Shown piece after piece: positions 1 through 10,298 of a DNA stretch of 24,738 nucleotides. A program made the position numbers and the translations under genes. Position 1 is the stretch's first letter; each line of letters starts with the position of its first letter. Below the pieces are notes generated by a model. It ran no database searches, was not told where the DNA came from, and saw only the letters and a program-made list of their open reading frames with translations. This DNA comes from Didymodactylos carnosus (lineage: Eukaryota > Rotifera > Eurotatoria > Philodinida > Philodinidae). The stretch spans positions 1 through 24,738 of the forward strand of contig CAJNOQ010002357.1 in the NCBI GenBank assembly GCA_905250885.1, given 5' to 3'.

Positions 1-227
1 ATTTCTTTCTTACGAATTCGTCCTAATTTACGAATTGGCAAAAGGAAGAAAAGAGGCAATTTTTTGGTTCGTTTTTGATCATTTTTGTTAGTTCGCATCA
101 GTTCGCATTGAATTACGAATTCGCAAAGCAATGGTAAATGCGAACTGTTGCATCATTTTTACGCCCAAAAATTGCGATTCGTCAATTTGTCTTTAGACAC
201 TTTGTCCACACTAATGAAAACATTTGG
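1..227. other. Left edge: AT-rich, short repeated motif, no exon seen
   Basis: The motif TTACGAATTCG or close variants recurs near 11, 29 and 113, and TTCGCAT recurs at about 92-108. If the EGF gene continues left, this is intron sequence. I see no EGF-type cysteine pattern here on either strand. Confidence 0.4.
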
Positions 228-3200
228 CTACATGCAATGGATAAACGGATAATTACGCGTTTCACAGCATCTTCCTGTAAAACCAACTGGACAAAGACAA
301 ACGAAACCACCTATGCCATTTGGTTGACACGTTCCTTGGTTCAAGCAAGGGTTGGGTGAACAAGGGTCCAAAACTGAAGACCATGCAGAAAAAATTATAA
401 CTCCATAATTACATGCAATACGGCAAAACTTACCAACATCACATGTTCTCCCCGTGTAACCTGGAGCACAGTAACATCGAAACGAGCCGGATGGTTCATC
501 AAAAACACACGAACCACCGTTAGAACAAGGATTTGGAACACAAGCATCGCCTTCGAAGAGAAAATATGTGAAATTATAAGTGGAGATATCAGCGATCGAC
601 AGACTGTACAGGGAATAACATGCTTAGCAAGTTTAAAAAATATGTATTGTATATGGTTCATAAGAGTCCTAGTTTTTTATCACAAATTTCTCAAAGCTAG
701 AATGCGTCTTATATACTCGCGTCAGAGATTTTAAGTAAAATTATTCTTGTATCAATTAAAATATATTTTCTTGAACTAATCAGAGAAAATAATCGAAGTT
801 GAGCGTCTTAGATCATTTTTTTTATTCTAATAATGAAAATCTGACTATAAAACTGTATTTGTTTCATCATTCTGTCTATAAGAGTGATCTGTACTCACAT
901 ATCTGACATGTTTGACCTTGAAATCCAGGACGACACTGGCATACAAAACCATGCACACCCTGTGTTTGACACACGCCACCATTCATACAAGGGTTGGGTA
1001 TACAAATATCTCCTTTGAAAACACATGCATTTAATGTAAAAATTATATACATGCAATAAGATAAGGATATAATAATGTTTTGAAATAGAGCTCGGCTGTT
1101 CACACATATGTTCTTACGCCTTTGGCAATATGGTGTATCACATACACATGATGCTACTGATGTTCTATCGACAACACAACGTTGTCCTTGACCGCAAACG
1201 GTCGAAGCGCAAGGATTTGCTAAAACCAAAGAGTTGAGAGATTATCTTATCGTGACAAAATCATCTAGATCTTAAACTAACGCCGTTCACATAACGATCC
1301 TATATAGGGCCGTGAACAGTGACAAAAAAAACTATTTGATGACACATGATGACACGGCTGGTGATTTCTACACGGACTTGGCTGACAAACAGCAAATGGA
1401 ACAACAACTGGAGCTAAAAAAATAAAAATGATACTTTTACGGTTTGTAAGCATTTAAATAGTGTTTCAACGTACCTTTTGCACAGTTAGATGTTGGACTA
1501 AAATATCCAGATGAACATTTGCATGCTGTAGGTACCATCACTGAACCGCTTGGTCGATAAGAACATGTTCGTTTTTGACAACGATTAGCACATGGTGACG
1601 ACGAAGCATAGGATTGGCGACGAATTCCTTTGATGATAGTAACGATAGAAGTACGTTAAATAGAAAAGATTTGGGCAATTCTACATTGATAAGTCATGCT
1701 GAGCAAAGCGGTTTTGATTATTCATTTTATTGTTCGTGTCTCTTGTTATAAAACATGCACCTTTACTCAAACTGTAACTGAAATGAAACGGTTCCAGAAA
1801 ACCTTAATTTATTTTACCTCATCAAATATTCAAGATTGAAAACATTGTCCAACGAACATACTAAAATCGAGCTCATATTGGATTGAATGAAACTAGATGA
1901 CCTTTCTTTTGTTGAACAAGAACAACGTTTCAGTTTTAAAAATTTTAATGAATAAACCTAATGGATATTGACTATCTTTTGCATCTTCCATGCATCTTCA
2001 TCGACATGAATATAAAATATGTTTATCTGTATTTTTGCTGAATAAATTTACTGCTATTCAATAGTTAACAATAAAAATCCAATTGTCTTTGCGTCCGGCT
2101 AACAAAACAGTTTCTTTGTCTTATTATCATTTTGTTGCTGATGATGACGAAGTATGTATCGAAAAGTTGAAAAGTAATCAAAATAAATTAAATTTCGTTA
2201 AAATCTTAATATTTTTTTCATAACAATTCTATACCTTATGCTCTGATCGTTCTTTCATGCATTTTTTCGCAAGTAAATAAATCCCCAAGTAAACTAAAAC
2301 CTACTCTTACTTTTCTAGCTATCACTACAGGTAAAACACACACACACGCAGAAAAAAACTAACTATATAGCACGATAGATGAAAAATTAGCATTAATCTT
2401 TCGAGGTAATCACATAATACAAGCATCTAATTAGTATATAATATTTTGAACTAGAATAAACATTAGAAGGTAATTATAAACAAATTTATAAGACTAATTT
2501 GTAAACGCTGTTCTCGTTTCTTATCTATTTAATTAGATAAAATTTGACTTTTATATTATAACTAAATAATACAGAACCAAACGCTGCAAATTTATTGTGG
2601 CCATTTGTTAATTGAGGAGTGTGGTTGGATACATAGAATGATACGCTATTCATTCTAGTGTCTCGTTGTTGTTGTTCTTTATTTTTCGAACATTAATTTT
2701 CAAATAACCATTTCAATAACCAATTAATAATATACCACAAAAATATGATAACAAAGGGTTTAAGGCATAAGGTTGTTCTAAGGTATATGCGTGTGCGTGA
2801 AGGTGAAAAAAAGTTTTAATGCTTACGTTCAAGTTTTTTAACTTCTACAGCTTCTAAACAGCCGAGCTCTGTTAGAGAAACAAGAAAGAAGTAAAAAAAT
2901 GTTATCATTACTTGTTTCACAACTCAATCCGTTATAACCGTATGGACATTCACAAATATATGCTCCCGTTCCCATCATACATCTTCCACCATTTTTACAT
3001 GTACAACCAACGCTAAATGCTAAATAAAAATAAATCGCTTATCATCACTTCTATACAACATTAAAAGAGACAAAAATGACTTACAGTAAGTGCAGCCATC
3101 TTGCCATGGTGGACAAATACAACTGAAACCTTCTTTTGTATCTAAACATGTTGTTCCCGCGGGACATGGATTATTCGAGCAATCATCAAAACCTGAACAA

Positions 3201-6200
3201 AAGATACCATTAAAGTCGTCCTTTAATATTTTCAAAAATAGATTTATATCTAGGCATGCACCAGTTTTTAACTGGTGTTGGGGCATCCGGGAGAATTGCT
3301 ATAAATCAGTTATCACGATTCTCTCAGAGCTATAAAACATCTAATTTTGTAGAAAAATGTTTGCGCTATAAAATGCATTTGTTAAAAGAATTTCAGAACC
3401 ATTTCTAAGAAAACTTGGAGCATTCTAAAATATACTAAATTACGAAAAAAAAACTGTTCGAACAGTTTTTTTTCCGTGATTTAATGTATTTTTGAATACT
3501 CTGAGTTTTCTTAGAAATGGTTCTGAAATTCTTTTAACAAATGCATTTTATAGCGCAAACATTTTTCGACAAAATTAGATGTTTTATAGCTCTGAGAGAA
3601 TCGTGATACCTGACTTATAGCAATTTTCCCGGATGCCCCAACACCAGTTAAAAACTGGTGCATGCCTATTTATATCAAATAGACGAGTGAGTGAATGCAG
3701 TGGTTGTAGAAAAAGAAAAGAAGATCCGACAATAACTGACGAGATAGAGTCTCTAGAGAACTAGTAAATAAGAGGATATCGCTTTTCGCATATGCATATC
3801 TTTTTTTTGTATCGACGTTTATGTGAAAATAAAAGAGTGAAAACTCCTTTCACTACCTATACGAACGAAAAATCCGATAGCTCAAAAGCTTTTGACACAG
3901 CTATCCAATACTCAGGTCTATTTGTGAAAATGTTTTGGTTGCTCAACGCCTTACAGACAGTGAAAAAGAAGAAAATCGGTAAAACATTAGTTTTTGTTCA
4001 GAGACTAAAAACATCGATATCTTGACAAGGAAGGATGGTGGGCACGAAATATTTTTAGCTTTTTCTAATCTCATCGTGAGCTTGATGTAGCCAAAAGATG
4101 GAGTCAAAATCGATTCGACAATTAGAAACCTTTTCTCGTAAGACTAGATAGGATATCTAGTGTGGGCTGAATAGGTTTAGAATGATGTGTTTCTAATTCT
4201 TGTTTGTTTTTTTTTGTTCTTTTTTGTTTTTCTTCTTTTATTTTTATTCTTATATACATTATCTAGTACAACTTTACACTTGATTTTTCTAGTAATGTGT
4301 TATCGATTGTTATCGATTAGCGAGTGGCATACCACCCCCTCGTTTGGATACAGCTACTCAAAAAGTTTTGACTTACTCAGAAACTTTTTAAGAAATTTAA
4401 GTTGAGAAACTGCCTTTTATGCACCTGAGTAACTCATTTATTTACCGAGAAACTCGCTTTTGTGCGCCTGAGTAAGTGATTTTTAGGTACGTTAAATAAT
4501 TTGTTTACGATGCATTTATAATTATTGAGAGCGTATCGCTCGTGTTTTCTGTATTCCTCAATAATAATGGGGCATGTCTCTCTTTCGGTGGTAGAGGGAA
4601 AAACTAAAATATTTCTCTTTCAAATAAAATAGCTTATAACAATAAAATATAATGAAGAAACATCAGTCTTCAATTAGCTTAAAACATGCAGTTACTCAGA
4701 AAAAAATTTTGGTCCAAAAATGCGTTACTTAATAAAAAAATTTAGTTACTCAGCAGACTCTCCACCCCCTACAAAAACTACTATCGAAAACACTGCTAGG
4801 AATAAACCGTTTAATAGATTCAGATATAAAATTAGCAACATTCTACATATCACTAATATTTAGTATTATCTCGAAATATTCGTTTTTTATTGTATGAGAT
4901 ATGGGACATTTTGAAATGTGAATTCATTATTGATATTATTTTGGTGGAATCATCGATGAATGCTCGTTAAAGCACAAAACGATAAATGATAATAGATATT
5001 GCATAGATTTGAACAAATGTGACTGTGTTTATCGAATATGGTTGTTGGATTATTTATAAAATGATTTTTCTTTTACAGGATAAATGATAGACTCCAATTT
5101 TTTTTATATGAATACTCTACTTAATGTGAAATGTATAGAAAAATGAAAAAATCTTCGTTTTAAAGTATCTATCTTAACAGAACAGAACACTACCCGTTTC
5201 AAAAATAAATCATTAAACTATTACACTTTGAATTCTAGTCAAGTTTTGAATTCTAATTTGAATTATCATATAAACATATTCTTACCTCTTATTGAATTAA
5301 AATCACCGGAATTACACAGATCAGTTGAGCACATACACCAATAATTTCCATTATATGTTAAACAACCATCGACTAGAAGATCACGTACCCATCGCTCATC
5401 TGTACATCGTCTGTCTGTGACTGGAAAAATGAATAAAAAATCAAATTGAATCTTTAATTAATTTGAAGGTTATCAATTCTTGAAGTATCAATTCTTAAAC
5501 TATGTATAACTCTCTAATCAGGTATAGACTATTACTATAACCACTACTAAAAATACTACGACTATACACAATGAATGATTAGAACGGTGAATAAGAAATC
5601 TGTAAAAAAATAACTATAAAATAGACTATCTATTACTAAAAATATAAACTAACTCTTTAAAATTAAAATAAATTAAATTCTTCGTTTTTTTTTTGTTTTT
5701 TTTTTTTGTTCTTTTACAAATGACATCGAATGTACAGATGATTATACACTTACGAGTGTCATTTGCATGTTTTGATTTTAAATAACATCTTTGATTGTAA
5801 TGGCATGGTACAATACATCCAGCATTATTTATTGATTGACAAGCAAAGCATCGTTTATCTTCTTCTATTATTGCTATAGCTGTACGGCCCAAAGAAGCAT
5901 TTCTTGATAAAGTTTTTGCAGTTGTCGATACGATATAGTCTATAAAGAATTAATTAAAAAATATATATTTAACTATACTAATATACCTTTATTACTCAAC
6001 GATGTTATTCCACGAAGAAAACATCGTTGAGGAGTTGGACATGGTACAGTACAATCGGATGATGGTTGACGACAACCAAAACATCGACTAGCTGAACTCA
6101 CACTTATATATGGTGTAAAAAATTCGACTAAATAAATGAAATTTAATTAAATAATATATTTTTAGCAAAACAAATGTTTTATTTTTTTATTTTTTATTTT

Positions 6201-6779
6201 TTCTTCTGAAAATTGTCCTAAAAATGTTCAATTTTATATTAGATAATAAGAGACATGGATTTTTTTTTTTTTGTTTTTATTTTGTGTATAACATTCTACT
6301 TTTTCTAATAATTTTTTATACCTGATATATGACGTGATTGAATTGTTCTATTGGCTGGTGATGATAACACCGAATAAGATTTAAAATGAATATAAATTAA
6401 AAATGAAAAACTAAAATAGGACCACCGTAGAATCTAAATGAAATTAATAAAAATAAATTTTCTCAAATAATTAAAAATAATTATATTTAAGAAAATGAAT
6501 AGTAAGTCATTTTTTCTACATTTTAAGAAGAAATTTTATTATTGAAAATCTGACAGATAGATCTCTCTGACTAGTTCAATTTCGAGTTGGCAATGATATC
6601 ATATTAGAATAAGGATAGTTATAGAAAAGTCGACAAAATTTGTTGTCTATTTCTATTTTTCGAAGGAAAAAAAGAAAGTAGAATCAAAAATCAATATTTT
6701 GTTTAAATCAAACACATATTAGACTTTCAATACTTAAACAGTATCATATCGATATTAACAAAATAACTTAACTTACCAT
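228..6779 (-). CDS. Secreted or surface protein: signal peptide, Ly6/Quiver-like domain, multiple EGF-like modules (14 exons, probably partial at 3' end)
   Basis: Exons on the minus strand: 6777-6779, 6322-6433, 5987-6127, 5754-5939, 5286-5420, 3085-3192, 2912-3019, 2827-2868, 1475-1627, 1282-1413, 1118-1219, 899-1012, 434-550, 257-373. All have GT/AG borders and join in one frame to about 523 residues. The first intron is phase 0 and all later ones are phase 1, as is usual for shuffled extracellular modules. Residues 2-25 form a hydrophobic signal peptide. Cysteine modules start at C54 and C116; the second continues to C183-N184 as a ten-cysteine Ly6/Quiver-like domain. Next come EGF-like modules (one begins [14 protein letters not shown]), a linker exon, a cysteine-rich module, a follistatin-like segment ([14 protein letters not shown]) and three more EGF domains. 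The last exon either ends in TAG at 228-230 or splices at a phase-1 donor (251-256) to an exon outside the window. The second is likelier, since it keeps the phase pattern and no AATAAA follows 228. The family is not recognised as a whole. Likely role: extracellular adhesion or ligand binding. Confidence 0.88.
1628..2826. other. 1.2-kb intron of the EGF gene, no gene seen
   Basis: This stretch separates the 42-nt exon 2827-2868 from exon 1475-1627. It is AT-rich with a short (CA)n tract near 2336. I see no open frame with cysteine spacing, no inverted repeat of note and no transposon border. Confidence 0.5.
3251..3668. mobile_element. hAT-like foldback MITE, 418 bp, with 8-bp target duplication
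   Basis: Two arms of 209 bp (3251-3459 and 3460-3668) are inverted copies with few mismatches and no spacer. The centre is CTGTTCGAACAG flanked by A and T runs. The tips start TAGGCATGCACCAG, and each tip contains a smaller inverted repeat around CACCAG/CTGGTG. The direct repeat TTTATATC flanks the element on both sides (3243-3250 and 3669-3676). An 8-bp duplication fits the hAT group, although the first tip bases are only roughly hAT-like. No transposase is encoded. It lies in the 2.1-kb intron 3193-5285 of the EGF gene, so the pre-mRNA could form a hairpin of about 200 bp. Confidence 0.85.
3677..5285. other. Rest of the long intron of the EGF gene, with degenerate GTTACTCAG repeats
   Basis: No supported exon lies between the MITE and the exon ending at 5286. 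A T-rich tract sits at 4199-4250. From about 4365 to 4760 the motif GTTACTCAG or its complement recurs in both orientations (near 4370, 4425, 4465, 4690 and 4747). The string CCACCCCCT occurs near both ends of that block (4332 and 4762). This looks like an old repeat element of unknown class. The short open frame at 3792-4025 has no recognisable domain. Confidence 0.4.
5286..6127 (-). other. Cysteine-rich exons: half Ly6 module plus full Ly6/Quiver-like domain
   Basis: Exon 5987-6127 encodes the spacing C-x2-C-x6-C-x3-C-x5-C (RCFGC, TVPC, QRCFL). Exon 5754-5939 encodes nearly the same pattern, C-x2-C-x7-C-x3-C-x5-C (RCFAC, IVPC, QRCYL). Both exons are phase 1 at each end, so one could have arisen by in-frame duplication of the other. 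Only the second copy is followed by exon 5286-5420, which supplies five more cysteines and the ending [10 protein letters not shown]. That CxC...DLCN ending resembles invertebrate Quiver/Sleepless proteins. The second copy thus makes a full three-finger domain, while the first lacks its C-terminal half. No GPI signal follows, because the protein continues into EGF modules. Confidence 0.75.
6777..6779 (-). other. Start codon placed directly against a splice donor
   Basis: On the minus strand ATG at 6779-6777 is followed at once by the donor GTAAGT (6776-6771). The next exon begins at 6433 after an AG acceptor, in phase 0. It reads on as [14 protein letters not shown], a good signal-peptide core. 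The 343-bp intron therefore separates the initiator methionine from the rest of the signal peptide. No in-frame ATG is present in the second exon, which supports this start. The 5' UTR and promoter lie above 6779 and show no clear motif. Confidence 0.75.
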
Positions 6780-8516
6780 GAGTATAATAGAAATTAATTA
6801 TCTGTTATTCTAATTGATATGAGTTGAAATTATGACTATCTTTGTATTAAAAAAGAAAGAAGCAACCCACAAAGTTCTTTTGTTCTTGTTTAGTTTTTTT
6901 CACAGATACACGTGAAATTTTTAAAAAAAAGTTTTTTTTTTTGATGAATAAATTAAAATAAAAAAGAAAACCAAACTATATTGTTCAAAATATTTTATAC
7001 GGTATATTAGATGATATTTACATAAAGATTAGACAGCTGTTGTTCATGATGATAGATGAAACATTTTTTTGATGTGTCTACGTGTATATGGCGTGGTGAT
7101 GATTTAATAAAATTGTTTACAATGATTAAAAGTTGAAGGTAGTACGTACGTAAATTTCATAATCACGTACAGAAGCCTTCAGGAAATTATCATCGAAGAT
7201 AAACATTATTCATTTGATTTATTCATTGTATAATATGTATAACTCTCTCTCTCTCACTTTATACACGTTCGAAAATTTCTTCGTCACATCTATTATTCAC
7301 TCATTATCTTCTCTATTCTTTACTACGAACAAAGGACATGACATAAACTTATTCAATTAAAATAAAAAAGACTCAATATAATAAGGCGTTGGATTAATAA
7401 TGAAAAATCGTACACTCTCTATTAGAACAAAAGTTTATGATCAATCACACTAATCCATATCGTACGCAGCTGATCACTACATTTATTATCATTCATTATT
7501 ATAACCTTCACATTTTCATTTTATAAGCACATACACGCGTTACATACACACACACACACACGTAAATGAAATTGAACATCTTATTTATAATTGTGCACGT
7601 GCACGATATTCACTTAGAATCAAGTGATTTAAAGATTTTTTGAAATTTTTTTCACTAGATTCATAATTAAAGAAAGACAGGTGCATCTAGATTTTCGTTG
7701 TTTCTATAGAACTTTTTCTTTAACGTTTAAGTTAGAACGAAATTATTGGTATCTCTACTGACGTTCCGATATTTAGGAAACGAACGTTTTTTACCCTGTC
7801 TTGAAGCTATAGTTTGAGGCTAGGTTACAATTTTAGTAAAATCGACAATTTAAAAATGCACAAAATACAAACTTTATTACAAGCACTTCTCTATCAACGC
7901 TTCGTCCGATCAATATAGTTCCATGGAACTTTATGTTTGTTATAGTATGTAGATGTTCCTTTTCTCCAGACGAAATTTTATCCGAGCGATAGTTCGGGAG
8001 TTATATCGTAAATATTGCTTTTTTCCAGTACACTTATTATTCTATTTATGAGCTAAGTTATAGGCTCACTAACGATAATTAAACGGTTCTCGATAGACGA
8101 TGTGCATTATGGTATGTGAGTGGGTCATGATTAAGTGTATTACATACGTCAAAGGACATTATTATAAAAACACTTCAGTACAGAGATACAGAACGTTTTA
8201 TTAACTCGTTAGCGTTAATATCCTATCAGCTCATTTCTTCAACGTGTGTACTTTAGTTCAGTTTTGCATAACATTCCGTTTGTTTAGCTCTGCTAATTGC
8301 TGAAAATATTGGTTCTTCACTAATTACATTTGTTTGTGTAGAATACTAGTGTAGCTAGTTCGTTCGAAAACTACTCGAAATTCGAACTAATCTACTTCAG
8401 TACCTTCTACAAAGACACTATAGCATTACAGCGACACAGAGACGGATCTACTGTTTGTAAATGAATGATTATTGTACTACAGTATACGTCGCGCCTAAAG
8501 GTTTTAATCAAAGAAA
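6780..8516. other. Intergenic region upstream of the EGF gene
   Basis: AT-rich sequence without a supported gene. It holds a (CT)n tract near 7243 and a (CA)n tract near 7549. The promoter of the minus-strand EGF gene should lie at its left end, but no TATA box or initiator stands out above the AT-rich background. Confidence 0.4.
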
Positions 8517-8524
8517 AATCCAAG

Positions 8525-8702
8525 CATAGGCGGCGCAAGTTAAAGTTCCTGGGGGTAGCAATAAATTTTTTAAACTCATAATTTTAATAAATAATAACAA
8601 CTCCCAGTTCCCACTTCTTCTAACAACTCCCAGAATATGTGTTATTAGGGGTAGCAATAACTTTCTATTGCTACCCCTCGCTACTATGGCGCGCCGCCTA
8701 TG
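8525..8702. mobile_element. hAT-like MITE, 178 bp, with 8-bp target duplication
   Basis: The element starts CATAGGCGGCGC and ends with the exact complement, GCGCCGCCTATG, giving 12-bp perfect terminal inverted repeats. The direct repeat AATCCAAG flanks both sides (8517-8524 and 8703-8710). Inside, GGGGTAGCAATAA occurs twice in one orientation and ATTGCTACCCCT once in the other. Both the tips and the 8-bp duplication fit the hAT superfamily. It has no coding capacity, so it would depend on a transposase supplied elsewhere. Confidence 0.88.
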
Positions 8703-8718
8703 AATCCAAGGATCAATT

Positions 8719-9111
8719 CGGTCGAAAACGTGATTCTGTAACTTTGTCTGCTATTTGTTTGTCTCCATATCTTTCGCACAAAGAGATGCATGGTACTCAC
8801 GCATCTCATTTTGCGAGAAAAAGTGTGCCAGACAACATATCGGATCTCAGAACTCTCTAGGATTCTAAGTGAAGGAGATATTGCAGAAATATTCAAAACT
8901 ACTCTTACAAAATTTTCTTTTTTTAAACACTGCAAGTCTACGCTTTGTTCATCCTCGGCAATAAAATATAATCAAAAATCCTCGAGAGTCCTGAGTTCCG
9001 CTATGTTGTCAGACACACTTTTCCTCACAAAATGAGACTCTTGAGTTCCACGAATCTCTTTGTTCGAAAGATATAAAAACGAGAAATTAGTCACGAAATT
9101 ACGTTCCGACC
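8719..9111. repeat. Inverted repeat whose two arms encode similar peptides
   Basis: The left arm (about 8719-8864) and right arm (about 8977-9111) are inverted copies separated by about 112 bp. The inner 98 bp of each arm (8767-8864 and 8977-9074) match best. Read outward-to-inward, both arms are open and encode matching peptides: YLSHKEMHGTHASHFARKSV on the plus strand and YLSNKEIRGTQESHFVRKSV on the minus strand, continuing to DNISDLRTL and DNIAELRTL. Several differences are conservative at the protein level, which hints at a coding origin. The family is not recognised. It may be a remnant of a repeated gene or transposon. Confidence 0.6.
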
Positions 9112-9667
9112 TAGCCTGTATGGTGGCGAAAAGAGGCGTTTTGTGGAAAACATGTTCAGTGTAGTAATTCAAAAATGCAGTTACGAAGGCCTAAACTTTT
9201 CCGATTCACGACATGAAAAGATTTGTTCTTTTAGCTGGAATATTCAGAGAGATGCTGTTGTAAGTAACTAGCAGAGATAATAATTTCAATATACCATCAT
9301 CTGTACATCAGAAAATCGATTGTTCTATGGTTTGCTGTTCGATAATTGAACTATTCAACGACATAAAAAAGGTTTATAGAACAAAATAAGTAAAAATATT
9401 TTAACTATTGTTGTTCTTCTATTACAATCACATGTTTAGAAGGTGATGATTAGTAAAGGGTGTATAATTTTTGTAATAACCATTGAACGATATTTGGAAT
9501 ATAAGAAAAGGAAGTAGCTTAGAGTAAGATTAAGAAATATGAATTGTAATAAACTCCTTTAGATTTAAATCTACTATTGTCATTTTATTACACAATTGAG
9601 CATAATTCACAAAACTTTATAAAAACAAGCATAGCAGTGACTCACTGAAATATACTTTTTGACCCCA

Positions 9668-9973
9668 TTATGTAATCTGTTTCAATAATTCTAAAAATTT
9701 ATCAAACAGATATGTTCTAACAAGAAGTTTAACTGAGTTTTTCAAGAGACAATGTATACCTTTCCTCACTGAACAACCACTTAGGTTACATATTCTGACA
9801 GGTACATAACACGTGGGCATCGGTAGGTGGAGTAGCTCGCCCTCATCCTGTTTTCTAAGAACTTTTGTTTTTTCTCCTGCAAAATGTTTTTTTGAAACAT
9901 TAAACTGACACTTTGCACAAAGCTGAAAAGCATCGTTATCTGTTTCTATACACATTGTGAAAACGTTTGCCAA
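9668..9973 (-). CDS. Orphan open frame with CxxC, uncertain
   Basis: About 100 codons are open on the minus strand. There is no ATG at the very start; the first ATG is about seven codons in. The frame contains LCAKCQFNVSKKHF and later CNLSGC and HCLLKN, so cysteines are frequent, but no known zinc-binding fold is evident. It has no signal peptide and no neighbouring exon that clearly joins it. In AT-rich DNA of this length one open frame of this size could arise by chance. It may be a gene fragment, a transposon remnant or noise. Confidence 0.2.
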   Translation of the reverse strand: MANVFTMCIETDNDAFQLCAKCQFNVSKKHFAGEKTKVLRKQDEGELLHLPMPTCYVPVRICNLSGCSVRKGIHCLLKNSVKLLVRTYLFDKFLELLKQIT

Positions 9974-10034
9974 AAGTTATTTTATCGCCCCCTCCTATTC
10001 TGAACGTCGAGATACTGTAACATCATCATCGTGT

Positions 10035-10129
10035 AAAACATCGCGGTTTGGTTTCAGAATAGGTAGTACGTGATGTCTACCATATATGGTAGACATCAAG
10101 TACTACCTACCTTAAAAACATCGCGGTTT
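10035..10129. repeat. 25-bp-arm palindrome between two 15-bp direct repeats
   Basis: The palindrome at 10060-10109 has arms TAGGTAGTACGTGATG... and their complement, with one mismatch per arm pair and the centre CATATATG. A 15-bp direct repeat AAAACATCGCGGTTT lies to the left (10035-10049) and right (10115-10129). The layout resembles a small insertion with a long target duplication, or a slipped duplication. No coding sequence is seen. Confidence 0.7.
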
Positions 10130-10262
10130 CATCTCGTCTCGTTCAACAGAAAAACGAAATGTACGTTTTTCACGGACATAACTTCTAATAAAATAACTGC
10201 GAATTTCTTGAACTATATTAAATTTGCGCTCTTTCCGTTAATTTTTGCTGTTATATGCATAT

Positions 10263-10298
10263 AACTCTCAGTACTCACTATAGTGAGCACTGAGAGTT
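10263..10298. repeat. 18-bp-arm palindrome
   Basis: The sequence AACTCTCAGTACTCACTA is followed immediately by its inverse complement with one mismatch, centred between 10280 and 10281. No loop is needed, so it would form a cruciform or hairpin. It lies about 150 bp from the palindrome at 10060-10109, and the two sequences are unrelated. Confidence 0.75.

Noticed and set aside
3792-4025. 77-codon plus-strand open frame in the EGF gene intron
   Set aside because: No recognisable domain and no partner exon. It might belong to an old repeat, but the sequence alone does not support that.
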